Assembly (NCBI RefSeq): GCF_015550595.1 | Contig: NZ_JADNBB010000024.1 | Coordinates: 1 to 64,000 of the forward strand | From: Parabacteroides goldsteinii | Lineage (GTDB): Bacteria; Bacteroidota; Bacteroidia; Bacteroidales; Tannerellaceae | Reading direction: 5' to 3' | Length of the DNA stretch: 64,000 bases | Made by a program: the position numbers and the translations under genes | Shown here: positions 9,262-17,787 of the stretch, piece by piece | Layout of the letters: every line of letters begins with the position of its first letter | How positions within the stretch are numbered: position 1 is the first letter of the stretch | The notes under the pieces: model-generated | Seen by the model: the letters and a program-made list of their open reading frames with translations, nothing else | Told to the model about the DNA's origin: nothing | Databases searched by the model: none

Positions 9262-10275
9262 TTACTTACCGAACGAAATCCCCATTCTTTCTCCCTGAAC
9301 AATCAGGTCATTTTCCGGAGTGACCAGTTTTAGCTTGCCTGCCACTTCCGACAAGGCAATCGACTCCACTTTGTCCCCCTTCATACATACCATACGTCCG
9401 AACTGGCGGTTTGCGATCAGTTCTGTAGCATGTCCACCCAGACGGGTAGCCAGGTTACGGTCGAACGGAGAGGGGTTGCCGCCGCGCTGGATATAGCCTA
9501 AAACCGTATCGCGGCATTCGATACCGGTTGCCGCTTCGATCGTACGGGTGATATAATCGGACGGGCGTTTCTTATCGGGCGTTTCTACCCCTTCGGCGAC
9601 AACAACGATAGAATAAGGTTTACCCCGATGGGCGCGGTCGAGGATCGTCTCGTTTACCTTGTCCATATCATATCCGAGTTCAGGAAGCAGGATCACATCC
9701 GCTCCCCCCGCCATCCCGGCATAGAGGGCGATCCATCCGGCATGATGTCCCATTACCTCTACCACCATTACACGCTTATGCGAACTGGCAGTCGAATGCA
9801 GGCGGTCGATCGCTTCCGTTGCAATATTAACAGCCGTATCGAAACCGAAAGTTATATCTGTTCCCCATACGTCATTATCGATCGTCTTGGGAACACCTAT
9901 TATATTCAGTCCCAGGGCTGACAACATTCCTGCTGTTTTCTGCGTACCGTTTCCACCGATACAGACAAGACAGTCTAATCCTAATTCTTCATAATTCTGT
10001 AGAATGATCTGAGGCTTTTCACTTTCTCCCGAAGCAAGCAGTTTACGGAATGGTTTCTCGCGGGAAGTACCCAGGATCGTCCCACCCAGATTCAGGATAC
10101 CGGAAAGACTACGTTCGTCGAACGATTGAATATCCTTGTTCAGCAACCCGACAAAACCACTATGTATACCTATTACTTCCATGCCGTAATGCATGATGGC
10201 AGTTTTACCTACACCGCGAATCGTAGCGTTTATACCGGGACAATCACCCCCGGAAGAAAGGATACCTATTTTCAT
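9262..10275 (-). CDS. pfkA: 6-phosphofructokinase
   Basis: 337-aa glycolytic kinase converting fructose 6-phosphate to the 1,6-bisphosphate. SGGDCPGIN (8-16) and the substrate loop PKTIDND (129-135) are clear. The phosphoryl-donor loop reads GGNGT (107-111). Gly110 sits at the position where Gly indicates ATP and Asp indicates pyrophosphate, but Asn109 replaces the usual Asp and Lys130 is a feature shared with PPi-type enzymes. ATP use is therefore likely but not certain. A perfect -7 element (minus-strand TATCTTTG, 10299-10306) lies 24 bp upstream. Confidence 0.92.
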   Translation of the reverse strand: MKIGILSSGGDCPGINATIRGVGKTAIMHYGMEVIGIHSGFVGLLNKDIQSFDERSLSGILNLGGTILGTSREKPFRKLLASGESEKPQIILQNYEELGLDCLVCIGGNGTQKTAGMLSALGLNIIGVPKTIDNDVWGTDITFGFDTAVNIATEAIDRLHSTASSHKRVMVVEVMGHHAGWIALYAGMAGGADVILLPELGYDMDKVNETILDRAHRGKPYSIVVVAEGVETPDKKRPSDYITRTIEAATGIECRDTVLGYIQRGGNPSPFDRNLATRLGGHATELIANRQFGRMVCMKGDKVESIALSEVAGKLKLVTPENDLIVQGERMGISFGK

Positions 10276-10298
10276 TGTTTTGTTAATTATGTATACGA

Positions 10299-10333
10299 CA
10301 AAGATATAAATAAAAAGAGAATGCCTACATTTG
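10299..10333. promoter_or_regulatory. Divergent -7 elements for pfkA and the GH3-family gene
   Basis: The minus strand carries TATCTTTG (10299-10306) pointing at pfkA. The plus strand carries TACATTTG (10326-10333) pointing at the GH3-family gene. Both match TAnnTTTG fully. No TTG is at the ideal -33 distance for either. The plus-strand element fixes the GH3 start at the ATG at 10357, since all earlier in-frame codons lie upstream of the transcript. Confidence 0.6.
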
Positions 10334-10356
10334 CAACCTATACAAATAAAAGGGGC

Positions 10357-11877
10357 ATGGATATTTTAACAAATACGATATCACTACTCTTCCGGCACCG
10401 GCAGAAAGAAATAGAGAAATACGGGCAAGACACCGACTTGCTCCAACGCAAGCAATTGCGTTCTCTGTTGTCGACCGCACGCAATACCGAATGGGGTCTG
10501 ACATACGATTACAAAAGTATCCGCAATTACAGCGATTTCTGCGAGCGTGTCCCGCTTCAGACCTACGATGATATCAAGCCTTATGTGACACGGATGATCA
10601 ATGGAGAAAGGAATATTCTCTGGCCTTCGGTCGTCAAGTGGTACGCGAAAAGCAGCGGTACCACGAACGATAAAAGTAAATTCCTACCCGTCACCCGCGA
10701 AGTGCTTCACAGTTGTCATTACCAAGGAGGTTTCGACACTGTTTCCCTCTATCTCCGGAATAATCCCGAAAGCCACTTCTTCTCTAAAAAAGGACTGATA
10801 CTAGGGGGAAGCCACAGCCCCTCCCCTCTCAATCAAAATTCTCATTGCGGCGACCTGTCGGCTGTTCTGTTACAGAACCTGAACCCGCTGGTCAACCTGA
10901 TGCGTGTTCCGGCCAAGCGGATCATCCTCATGGACGAATGGGAAAGCAAAATAAAAGCAATCGTCGACAGTACATGGAATAAAGATGTGAACAGTCTTTC
11001 CGGCGTTCCTTCCTGGATGCTGGTCCTGATTAAATCGGTCCTGCAAAAGACCGGACGGGAATACCTGAGTGATGTATGGCCCAACCTGGAAGTATTCTTT
11101 CATGGCGGCATCAGTTTCGAACCTTACCGGGAACAATATAAATCGTTGATCCCTTCGGATAAGATGCATTATATGGAGACTTACAATGCATCGGAAGGTT
11201 TCTTCGGCATACAGGATGACCCGGCAGACCAAAGTCTGTTGCTGATGCAGGACTACGGCGTTTTCTACGAATTCATACCGATGTCGGAAGTTGGGACTTC
11301 CAATCCGACCATCCTGCCGTTGGAAGCTGTAGAAACGGGGAAGAATTATGCAATGGTGATAACTACTTCCGGCGGATTATGGCGTTACCAGATCGGCGAT
11401 ACGGTTCGTTTTACCTCCCTTTCCCCGCATAAATTCGTTATTTCAGGAAGAACCAAGCATTATATCAATGCCTTCGGAGAAGAACTGATGGTGGATAATG
11501 CCGACAAAGCGATCAGCCGGGTAAGTATCCGGACCGGAGCCAAAGTAAAAGAATATACCGCTGCTCCGCTCTTTATACTGGACAAAGCTAAAGGCCGTCA
11601 CCAGTGGTTTATCGAGTTTGAAACCATGCCGCCTTCGCTGGAAGAATTCGCATCACTGTTGGACAAGACCTTGCAAGAGCTGAATTCCGATTATGAAGCC
11701 AAGCGCTATAAAGAAATATCTCTTCAACCCCTCGAAATAACGGTAGCCCACGAAGGAGCCTTCTACGAATGGCTTAAACAGAAAGGTAAGTTGGGCGGTC
11801 AACACAAAATACCGCGCCTAAGCAACGACCGGACACACATAGAGGAGTTATTGGCTATTAACGAGCAGCTATCTTAA
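10357..11877 (+). CDS. GH3 (auxin-responsive promoter) family acyl-adenylating enzyme
   Basis: 506-aa member of the GH3 branch of the ANL adenylating superfamily. Plant GH3 enzymes ligate amino acids to hormone carboxylates, while bacterial members have no assigned substrate. The ATP-binding P-loop-like motif SSGTTNDKSKFLPVT is near residue 95. A YNASEGFFG motif (adenine side) and a WRYQIGDTVRF motif (ribose side, hinge Asp) follow. The reading frame stays open far upstream into pfkA, but ATG 10357 directly after a perfect -7 element is the plausible start. Its stop overlaps the stop of the convergent PAP2 gene by 4 bp. Confidence 0.82.
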   Translation: MDILTNTISLLFRHRQKEIEKYGQDTDLLQRKQLRSLLSTARNTEWGLTYDYKSIRNYSDFCERVPLQTYDDIKPYVTRMINGERNILWPSVVKWYAKSSGTTNDKSKFLPVTREVLHSCHYQGGFDTVSLYLRNNPESHFFSKKGLILGGSHSPSPLNQNSHCGDLSAVLLQNLNPLVNLMRVPAKRIILMDEWESKIKAIVDSTWNKDVNSLSGVPSWMLVLIKSVLQKTGREYLSDVWPNLEVFFHGGISFEPYREQYKSLIPSDKMHYMETYNASEGFFGIQDDPADQSLLLMQDYGVFYEFIPMSEVGTSNPTILPLEAVETGKNYAMVITTSGGLWRYQIGDTVRFTSLSPHKFVISGRTKHYINAFGEELMVDNADKAISRVSIRTGAKVKEYTAAPLFILDKAKGRHQWFIEFETMPPSLEEFASLLDKTLQELNSDYEAKRYKEISLQPLEITVAHEGAFYEWLKQKGKLGGQHKIPRLSNDRTHIEELLAINEQLS

Positions 11878-12632
11878 AACGAATAAGAGAAATAAAGTCC
11901 CCCGCCCCGTTCATTGAATGTTGGAGCAATAACCATGTTCTTAGCCGCTTTACGGTTTACTTTGCGGGCAATAGCATTACGGATGGGGAAATAAGTAAGA
12001 TAAGCCAATTCAACAGAAAGGATACCAAAACCGGCTCCTGCAACTACATCTGCCACCCAATGCCGGTTGTTATACAGCCGTGAGCCGGCTACGAACAACG
12101 CTATTGCATATCCTGAATAAGCCAGTACGGGACTACTGTCCTTAAACTCTTTATAAGCCATGTGAGCCCCCAGGAATGCATTGGCCGTATGGCCGGAAGG
12201 AAACGAATAGGGTCCTCCGTCAGGACGGGTTTCATTTACCGAATACTTCAGGGCACGGGTCATCACTGCATTCATTCCTTCAGCCATTGTCACCAGGAAG
12301 AGCTGATCTACCCAATTATGTTTCTCCTTTCCCATCAGGTCGCAAACGAAAACCCATCCCAGCATTCCCCACTCCAGATAATCGTCCACCCGGATTTTCT
12401 TCACATCGTTTTTCCGGGAGAAAAGGTGAAAATCATTCATTCCGTCGATGGCTGTCCCCACCACTCCGACAGTAATCAGAGACGCTGGAAGGATCAGATG
12501 CTTAGGGTTGAATTTGTACTCGATAACCGACATCTTCTGTGGCAGGCTATCGGATACCGCCTCGTTTTGTGCTTTCACAGGCGACAAACGGACGATCGTC
12601 AGAAGGGCGACGATAAGTATGGATATTCTCAT
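11874..12632 (-). CDS. PAP2-family membrane phosphatase
   Basis: 252-aa lipid phosphatase-like protein with a signal peptide (cleaved near VKA-Q, residue 22). All three acid-phosphatase motifs are present: KYSVNETRP, FPSGHT with the catalytic His, and SRLYNNRHWVADV with the nucleophilic His. Likely substrates are undecaprenyl pyrophosphate or phosphatidic/PG phosphate at the periplasmic face; the sequence does not decide between them. The C-terminus ends in Phe after alternating residues (GGLYFSYSF). It is convergent with the GH3 gene and divergent from the NlpE-like gene. Confidence 0.85.
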   Translation of the reverse strand: MRISILIVALLTIVRLSPVKAQNEAVSDSLPQKMSVIEYKFNPKHLILPASLITVGVVGTAIDGMNDFHLFSRKNDVKKIRVDDYLEWGMLGWVFVCDLMGKEKHNWVDQLFLVTMAEGMNAVMTRALKYSVNETRPDGGPYSFPSGHTANAFLGAHMAYKEFKDSSPVLAYSGYAIALFVAGSRLYNNRHWVADVVAGAGFGILSVELAYLTYFPIRNAIARKVNRKAAKNMVIAPTFNERGGGLYFSYSF

Positions 12633-12685
12633 TCCTTACAAGCTTAATCTTTTTTATTCAAACCACAAAGAAACAAAAAATAACT

Positions 12686-12693
12686 TACCTTTG
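12686..12693 (+). promoter_or_regulatory. -7 promoter element for the NlpE-like gene
   Basis: TACCTTTG is a full match to TAnnTTTG, 57 nt before the ATG at 12751. No good -33 TTG is seen. Confidence 0.45.
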
Positions 12694-12750
12694 TTTCATT
12701 ATAGATTGTATTGATCTCCGTTTATAAACAAATTAAAGACATTCATTCTG

Positions 12751-13590
12751 ATGAAAAGAGCAAACAACAGGCCCATGCTGGCTGCCTTTATTTTATGTGC
12801 AGGACTACTTTCCGCCTGCGGACAAAAGAAAACTCAACAAGAACCCCAGGAAGAACAGGTAACTGCCGAATTGGTAGGCAACGATAAAGATGAACACGGA
12901 TGCATTGGCTCAGCAGGTTATACATGGTCGGAAGTACAACAAAACTGCATCCGTCTTTTCGAGTCGGGTAAACGTTTGGAAGCAATCGACGGTAAATCGT
13001 CCGCTTACCTCGTATTCAGCCCGGACTCATTAAAAGCCGAACTGTTCTTTTCAACCGGAGAACCGAGCGAAGTACTCGACCGCCGTTCACTGCCTGCCGG
13101 AGGCTACGCCTGGAATGTAGAAGATGACGATACAAAGAATGTACGTTCCATCGATGGCGTATGGACTATCAGCCAACGCGGAACAGAAATCTACCGCCAG
13201 AATAAAACGGAAGCAGACAGCTCGTTAGGAGCCGTGCAAACTCTTACTTACGAAGGTTTACTTCCCTGTGCCGATTGTCCGGGTATCCGTTACGACCTGA
13301 CTATCCGTAGCAGAGAACATAGTGGCGACGGCACTTTCACCCTTTCGCAAACGTACCTGGAAGCGGAAGACGGTAAAGATGCCACATTTGTTACTAACGG
13401 CAAACGTCTTACTCTAAAAGGGATACCCGGTGACGATAATGCAACCGTATGGCAACTGGTCTCTGACAATGGGGATGAAGTGATGAACTTCCTTTGCGAA
13501 AACGATTCTACGCTAACGCTTCTGGGAGATGACTTTACGAAAGCCGAATCAGACCTGAATTACAGTCTCAAATTGGCCAAAAAGCAGTAA
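12751..13590 (+). CDS. NlpE-like envelope lipoprotein
   Basis: 279-aa lipoprotein with lipobox LLSAC (Cys23). The N-terminal half carries a conserved-looking Cys pair in CIGSAGYTWSEVQQNCIRLFE, seen in Bacteroidota lipoproteins of unknown role. The C-terminal half (about 165-275) is NlpE-like: the stretch YEGLLPCADCPGI includes the CxxC of NlpE, the E. coli outer membrane lipoprotein linked to copper tolerance and Cpx sensing. A copper or envelope-stress role is therefore possible, but no Cpx-like system is next to it. Monocistronic. Confidence 0.8.
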   Translation: MKRANNRPMLAAFILCAGLLSACGQKKTQQEPQEEQVTAELVGNDKDEHGCIGSAGYTWSEVQQNCIRLFESGKRLEAIDGKSSAYLVFSPDSLKAELFFSTGEPSEVLDRRSLPAGGYAWNVEDDDTKNVRSIDGVWTISQRGTEIYRQNKTEADSSLGAVQTLTYEGLLPCADCPGIRYDLTIRSREHSGDGTFTLSQTYLEAEDGKDATFVTNGKRLTLKGIPGDDNATVWQLVSDNGDEVMNFLCENDSTLTLLGDDFTKAESDLNYSLKLAKKQ

Positions 13591-13869
13591 GAAAGCAGGC
13601 TAAATTACAGATGCAGCCTCTACCAGATAAGCTTATAGTATTGGCCAACGAGAAAATGCACTCATATTATGGATAAGAATTGAGTCGGTTTTATAACCTT
13701 TCCATCTACATAGTAAAATAGCATTCAAACCATTCACCGTTCACCCTAAAGCTTATAACACACTGTAAAACAAATCATAATCATTTATTATTAAAGTGAA
13801 TGGTTGCTCAAAAAGGTGAATGGTGAAGGGGTTTTCTCTAAAAACCACAGGTAGAGATATCGCAAAATA
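13591..13869. repeat. Gap with short GGTGAATGGT repeats
   Basis: This 279-bp gap contains no credible ORF. ACCATTCACC occurs at 13729-13738, its complement GGTGAATGGT at 13815-13824, and a partial copy GTGAATGGT at 13796-13804. The arms could pair as a hairpin between the NlpE-like gene and the convergent GH110 gene, but there is no T-tract. Confidence 0.4.
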
Positions 13870-15696
13870 TCAATTTTCAGTTTTCACATCCCGTTTCTCA
13901 TCAAATCCACCATCAAACTGATTATCTTTGATTTCGGAGTTGATCACGCGCTGGAAGAAGAAACGATGTTTGTTCCAGTGGAAAGCCGGATACTGATTGT
14001 TCTGCCTGATCGTATTATTCCTGAAAATCAGTCCGTCTACCGACTTGGCATACAGGATCGGAGCATCGAATGTTTCAAATTCATTATTCTCGATCACGAT
14101 GTCGCTATGGAAATATTTCTTCTGGTCTTTCAGGTCTGGTATTTCGGGATAGATCGAGATAACGGCATTCGTAAACTGGAACATATTCGTCAATGAATTG
14201 ATAAACTTGTTGTTACGGATCAATACATCGTGGCAGGCACCTGTTTCAAACCAACCGTTGCAATCGCCACACAGTAGGATTGCCGTTCCGGAAGTATGAT
14301 CGAATACATTGTTCTCAACAACTGTCTTTTTCGGAGTACTGAACAGGGAACCACGGGCACGGTTATTACGGATCACGTTGTCGGCAAAGTACACTTCAGG
14401 TGTCCATTCCAGGTTCTCGATACCAAATGTTCCTGCTTCGCTGATTGCCGGATCGATACTTTCTTCAAAAACGATTTCAAACTGTTTTGCTCCATGCGCA
14501 CTCGGTTTATCGATTGCTTTAATAGAGGCCACTTTATTCCGGTTACCGATAATTTCCATTGTCTTGGAATCGATAAACTGTACGGCATCACCCGGGAAGC
14601 CCCATTCAAAGCCATAACTTTGCGAATGCATATATTCGCCAACTAACGTTTTGTCGTCCACACGCTTCTGGACTTTCAGATAGGTGCCATGTACGTTGAT
14701 CGCATCATCCATCATCCCCTCGTACAGACCACCAACAGAAATGATCTTTCCTTTACAACCGGAGAAGTGGGTAGCATCTGCCTGAGTGGTGAAGTAACGC
14801 GGATCACTGTCACCACGAAGACATACGGAGAATTTATTCAGCGTAATATTTTCGCTCATCTGAGCCAACAGTCCCATTCCTTCTGCATAGTGTACCTGGA
14901 TATTATCCAGCGTCGTATTCGTATCGTAAGAAACAAAAAGACCCGGCGTAGGACGACCGTAACCACGCATGGCAACAACAGTCCCGGGGATCAATTTCTT
15001 ATTTTTCCATTTAGTAGACTTGATTACACGGGGAGACAATTCTGTTACCCCCTGAGCTCCTACACCGATATCACTGGTGGTATAAACCAGACGTTTGGTA
15101 TCACCTTCAAAAGCAATTCCCCAACGGGGTGAGTGTTCCCAACCTTCACCCTTAGCTACGAATGCACTGTCGCGTATTTCATACTCCACCCAGGGAGCCA
15201 CTTCGTAAGTAATCGCTCCGGCTACCGTGTCGTTTTCCAGTACTTTCACCTGGCTGATATGCGGGTTCTCGAAGTCGATACTGAAGTTCTTCAATGTACA
15301 GTTTTCCGAACTTACCAGCGAAACAGGCAACATACGGCCATGGAATATCAATTCCGAACCTTGTCCGTCGAAGACAATATTCTTCATGTTCTCGAAAGGA
15401 AGTCCTACCAGTTTCGGATTATCCTGATCGTGGTTGGAGATAAAATATTCCTTTTGTGCAGCACCTTCCGGATAGAAATCATAACGTCCTTTGGGCAAAA
15501 CGATCCGGATAGTGTCATCCGATGTGTGGGAAGCGGCGATCTGTTCCAATGCTTTTGCCATAAGCGGGGAAGCATTCTCCTTAGTATCAGGAACAAGACC
15601 GAAATTGGATAAATCGTACGGATTCTTTGTCTGTGCACAAGAACACAACAACACAATACAAAGTAAAGTACTAAAAATAGCAATTGAGTTTTTCAT
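13870..15696 (-). CDS. GH110 alpha-1,3-galactosidase, lipoprotein
   Basis: 608-aa enzyme related to the Bacteroides GH110 exo-alpha-1,3-galactosidases, some of which remove the terminal galactose of blood group B antigen. It starts at the ATG in front of a lipoprotein signal (LCSC, Cys20); the reading frame opens 13 codons earlier with TTG. Repeated short strands (for example VIRNNRARGSLFSTPKKTVVENNVF) are typical of a right-handed beta-helix. MDDAINVHG with Asp330-Asp331 is the likely active-site segment. The lipid anchor places it in the envelope, consistent with host-glycan foraging. It stands alone, not in a Sus-type locus, and diverges from the metal ATPase. Whether it is B-specific (subfamily A) or accepts linear alpha-Gal (subfamily B) is not readable here. 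Confidence 0.85.
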   Translation of the reverse strand: MKNSIAIFSTLLCIVLLCSCAQTKNPYDLSNFGLVPDTKENASPLMAKALEQIAASHTSDDTIRIVLPKGRYDFYPEGAAQKEYFISNHDQDNPKLVGLPFENMKNIVFDGQGSELIFHGRMLPVSLVSSENCTLKNFSIDFENPHISQVKVLENDTVAGAITYEVAPWVEYEIRDSAFVAKGEGWEHSPRWGIAFEGDTKRLVYTTSDIGVGAQGVTELSPRVIKSTKWKNKKLIPGTVVAMRGYGRPTPGLFVSYDTNTTLDNIQVHYAEGMGLLAQMSENITLNKFSVCLRGDSDPRYFTTQADATHFSGCKGKIISVGGLYEGMMDDAINVHGTYLKVQKRVDDKTLVGEYMHSQSYGFEWGFPGDAVQFIDSKTMEIIGNRNKVASIKAIDKPSAHGAKQFEIVFEESIDPAISEAGTFGIENLEWTPEVYFADNVIRNNRARGSLFSTPKKTVVENNVFDHTSGTAILLCGDCNGWFETGACHDVLIRNNKFINSLTNMFQFTNAVISIYPEIPDLKDQKKYFHSDIVIENNEFETFDAPILYAKSVDGLIFRNNTIRQNNQYPAFHWNKHRFFFQRVINSEIKDNQFDGGFDEKRDVKTEN

Positions 15697-15724
15697 ATTA
15701 TTTATTATCGAGTTATTAACCGGA

Positions 15725-15732
15725 CAAATATA
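15725..15732 (-). promoter_or_regulatory. -7 promoter element for the GH110 gene
   Basis: Minus-strand TATATTTG fully matches TAnnTTTG and sits 29 bp before the ATG. No TTG lies at the ideal -33 distance. The element is 10 bp from a 15-bp palindrome that it may share with the divergent metal ATPase promoter. Confidence 0.5.
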
Positions 15733-15741
15733 CAAATTCTT

Positions 15742-15756
15742 TGCAACCTGGTTGCA
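15742..15756. promoter_or_regulatory. 15-bp perfect palindrome, candidate metal-regulator operator
   Basis: TGCAACC-T-GGTTGCA is an exact dyad. It is placed immediately upstream of the ATPase -7 element (TACCTTTG at 15769-15776) and beside the GH110 -7 element. The P-type ATPase operon encodes a Fur-family regulator, and Fur-family proteins bind palindromes of this size, so it is a good candidate autoregulatory operator. The assignment is inference. Confidence 0.55.
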
Positions 15757-15768
15757 CTCCTTTCTGTC

Positions 15769-15776
15769 TACCTTTG
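15769..15776 (+). promoter_or_regulatory. -7 promoter element for the metal ATPase operon
   Basis: TACCTTTG is a full match to TAnnTTTG, about 30 nt upstream of the ATG at 15807. TTG trimers occur upstream but at 14 and 25 nt, not at the usual 19-21, which fits a promoter that depends on a regulator. Confidence 0.5.
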
Positions 15777-15806
15777 CATCAGTAAACGTATAAAACAGGT
15801 AAAGAT

Positions 15807-17786
15807 ATGGGACATTCTTGTAGTTGTAATTGTCAGGGGCATTCCGAGAAGCAACACCACTTTCCGCCTTACATACTTCCAGCCGTTTCTTTCGTCATGC
15901 TACTGGCCGGACTTTATATGCAACAGACCGATGTAGAATTATTCAATAATGAGACTGCACGGTTCGCTTGGTATTTGTTGGCTTATCTGCCTGTCGGGCT
16001 TCCGGTGATCAGGGAAGCGATAGAAAGCATACGGAAGAAAGATATTTTCAGTGAATTCACACTTATGTGTATTGCCACACTCGGTGCTTTCTATATCGGT
16101 GAATATCCGGAAGGGGTTGCCGTGATGTTGTTCTATTCCATCGGTGAGATCTTCCAGGAGAATGCGGTAGCTAAAGCTCGCAAGAATATCAGTGCCCTGC
16201 TCGATGTAAGGCCTGAAACGGCAACGGTCATCCGCAATAACAAACAGATTACCCTCGCTCCTACAGATGTTCTTCCCGGAGAAATCATTGAAGTGAAAGC
16301 GGGAGAAAGAGTTCCCCTTGACGGGAAGTTATTAAGTGAGGTTGCCGCATTCAATACAGCCGCCCTTACCGGAGAAAGTATGCCACGTACTATTCACCGG
16401 GATGAAGAGGTTCTGGCTGGTATGATCGTAACCGACAAAGTGATTCGGATAGAAGTGACAAAACCGTATAACCAAAGTGCGTTGGCACGTATTCTCGAAC
16501 TGGTACAGAATGCATCGGAACGAAAAGCTCCGGCGGAACTGTTCATCCGAAAATTTGCACGTATTTATACGCCGATCGTAACCGGCCTGGCTTTCCTGAT
16601 CGTCCTACTTCCTTATTTATATTCACAGATACAACCGGATCTCCTTTTCATTTTCAACGACTGGTTGTACCGGGCACTTGTATTTTTGGTTATTTCCTGC
16701 CCTTGTGCGCTGGTTATCAGTATCCCTTTAGGCTACTTCGGAGGGATCGGGGCTGCTTCGCGGCAAGGAATCTTATTTAAAGGGGGCAACTATCTGGATG
16801 CCATCACCAAAATCAATACAGTCGTATTCGATAAGACCGGGACACTGACCAAAGGGATATTCGAGGTACAATCCTTATCTGCCGCCGATCATATTTCCGA
16901 AAAGGAACTGCTTCGCATCATTGCCTCTGTCGAAAGCCGGAGCAACCATCCTATTGCCAAGGCAATCGTGGCATACGCTCGGGAACAGCAGGTGGAAATC
17001 GACACAACCATCGATACGACCGAACTGGCAGGCTACGGATTAAAAGCAGTAGTCGATGGGAAAGAGGTATTGGTTGGCAACTCCCGCCTGTTGGACTCGG
17101 AAGGAATATTGTTTCACCATATTGAAACAACTGTTTCACCTAGGAGAAACAACTGTTTCAACGGCATGAAACAAAATTCAGATACCGTGGTTGTCTGTGC
17201 CATCGACCGTCAGTATGCCGGTCATATCCTGCTTGCCGATACGCCCAAAGAGGATGCGGTAGAAGCTATTAAACAATTAAAAGAATTAAATATTAATAAC
17301 CTGGAGATATTATCCGGAGATAAACAGATAATTGTTTCTAAATTAGCTAGCTGTTTAGGGATACCGCATGCATACGGCGATCTTCTGCCGGAAGGCAAAG
17401 TCGCTCGCCTGGAAGAACTGAAACGGAATCCGGAGAACCGGATAGCCTTTGTAGGCGACGGCATCAACGACGCTCCGGTGCTCGCCCTGAGCGACATAGG
17501 CATTGCGATGGGTGGATTGGGAAGCGATGCGGCAATTGAGACGGCAGACGTAGTGATACAAACCGACCAACCCGGCAAAGTGGCTACGGCGATCCGAATC
17601 GGTAAGTTTACACGTAAGATCGTATGGCAGAACATTGCGTTGGCATTCGGCGTCAAACTGATTGTATTGATCCTGGGAGCCGGAGGCATAGCAACCATGT
17701 GGGAGGCTGTTTTTGCAGATGTCGGTGTCGCTCTATTGGCCATCCTTAATGCCGTAAGAATTTTAAAGACTAATAAACAGGATTGA
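15807..17786 (+). CDS. P1B-type metal-exporting ATPase (Zn/Cd/Pb class)
   Basis: 659-aa heavy-metal pump. The N-terminus lacks a ferredoxin-like HMA domain and instead has a Cys/His-rich tail (Cys5, Cys7, Cys9, several His), a probable metal-loading arm. Core motifs: TGES 188-191, the intramembrane CPC 298-300, DKTGT with phosphorylated Asp342, SNHP around 379-382, and GDGINDAP 550-557. The C-terminal membrane pair has Lys (GVKLIVLI) and DVG (FADVGVALL), the P1B-2 signature for divalent Zn, Cd or Pb. Oddity: residues about 435-456, in the nucleotide-binding domain, are encoded by a 22-bp-period palindromic repeat (17111-17172) and look like an in-frame insertion. It is followed 1 bp later by a Fur-family gene. 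Confidence 0.93.
   Translation: MGHSCSCNCQGHSEKQHHFPPYILPAVSFVMLLAGLYMQQTDVELFNNETARFAWYLLAYLPVGLPVIREAIESIRKKDIFSEFTLMCIATLGAFYIGEYPEGVAVMLFYSIGEIFQENAVAKARKNISALLDVRPETATVIRNNKQITLAPTDVLPGEIIEVKAGERVPLDGKLLSEVAAFNTAALTGESMPRTIHRDEEVLAGMIVTDKVIRIEVTKPYNQSALARILELVQNASERKAPAELFIRKFARIYTPIVTGLAFLIVLLPYLYSQIQPDLLFIFNDWLYRALVFLVISCPCALVISIPLGYFGGIGAASRQGILFKGGNYLDAITKINTVVFDKTGTLTKGIFEVQSLSAADHISEKELLRIIASVESRSNHPIAKAIVAYAREQQVEIDTTIDTTELAGYGLKAVVDGKEVLVGNSRLLDSEGILFHHIETTVSPRRNNCFNGMKQNSDTVVVCAIDRQYAGHILLADTPKEDAVEAIKQLKELNINNLEILSGDKQIIVSKLASCLGIPHAYGDLLPEGKVARLEELKRNPENRIAFVGDGINDAPVLALSDIGIAMGGLGSDAAIETADVVIQTDQPGKVATAIRIGKFTRKIVWQNIALAFGVKLIVLILGAGGIATMWEAVFADVGVALLAILNAVRILKTNKQD
17111..17172. 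repeat. Tandem palindrome array, 22-bp period, inside the ATPase gene
   Basis: Three 18-bp units of the form GTTTCA-N6-(T/A)GAAAC start at 17111, 17133 and 17155, separated each time by AACT. Central hexamers are CCATAT, CCTAGG and ACGGCA. The reading frame runs through the array. A related array with the same 22-bp period and one identical unit (GTTTCACCTAGGAGAAAC) lies at 46308-46369. Confidence 0.85.
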
Positions 17787-17787
17787 T

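Noticed and set aside
10126-10356. 77-codon extension of the GH3-family protein
   Set aside because: It overlaps pfkA and lies upstream of a full -7 element that sets the transcript start at about 10340.
12663-12698. GAAACAAA...TTTGTTTC dyad near the NlpE-like gene as another copy of the 22-bp palindrome family
   Set aside because: The spacing and centre differ, it is single, and it overlaps an ordinary -7 element.
17111-17172. CRISPR array
   Set aside because: Repeats are palindromic and directly adjoining with 4-nt separators, no spacer-length unique sequences and no cas genes.
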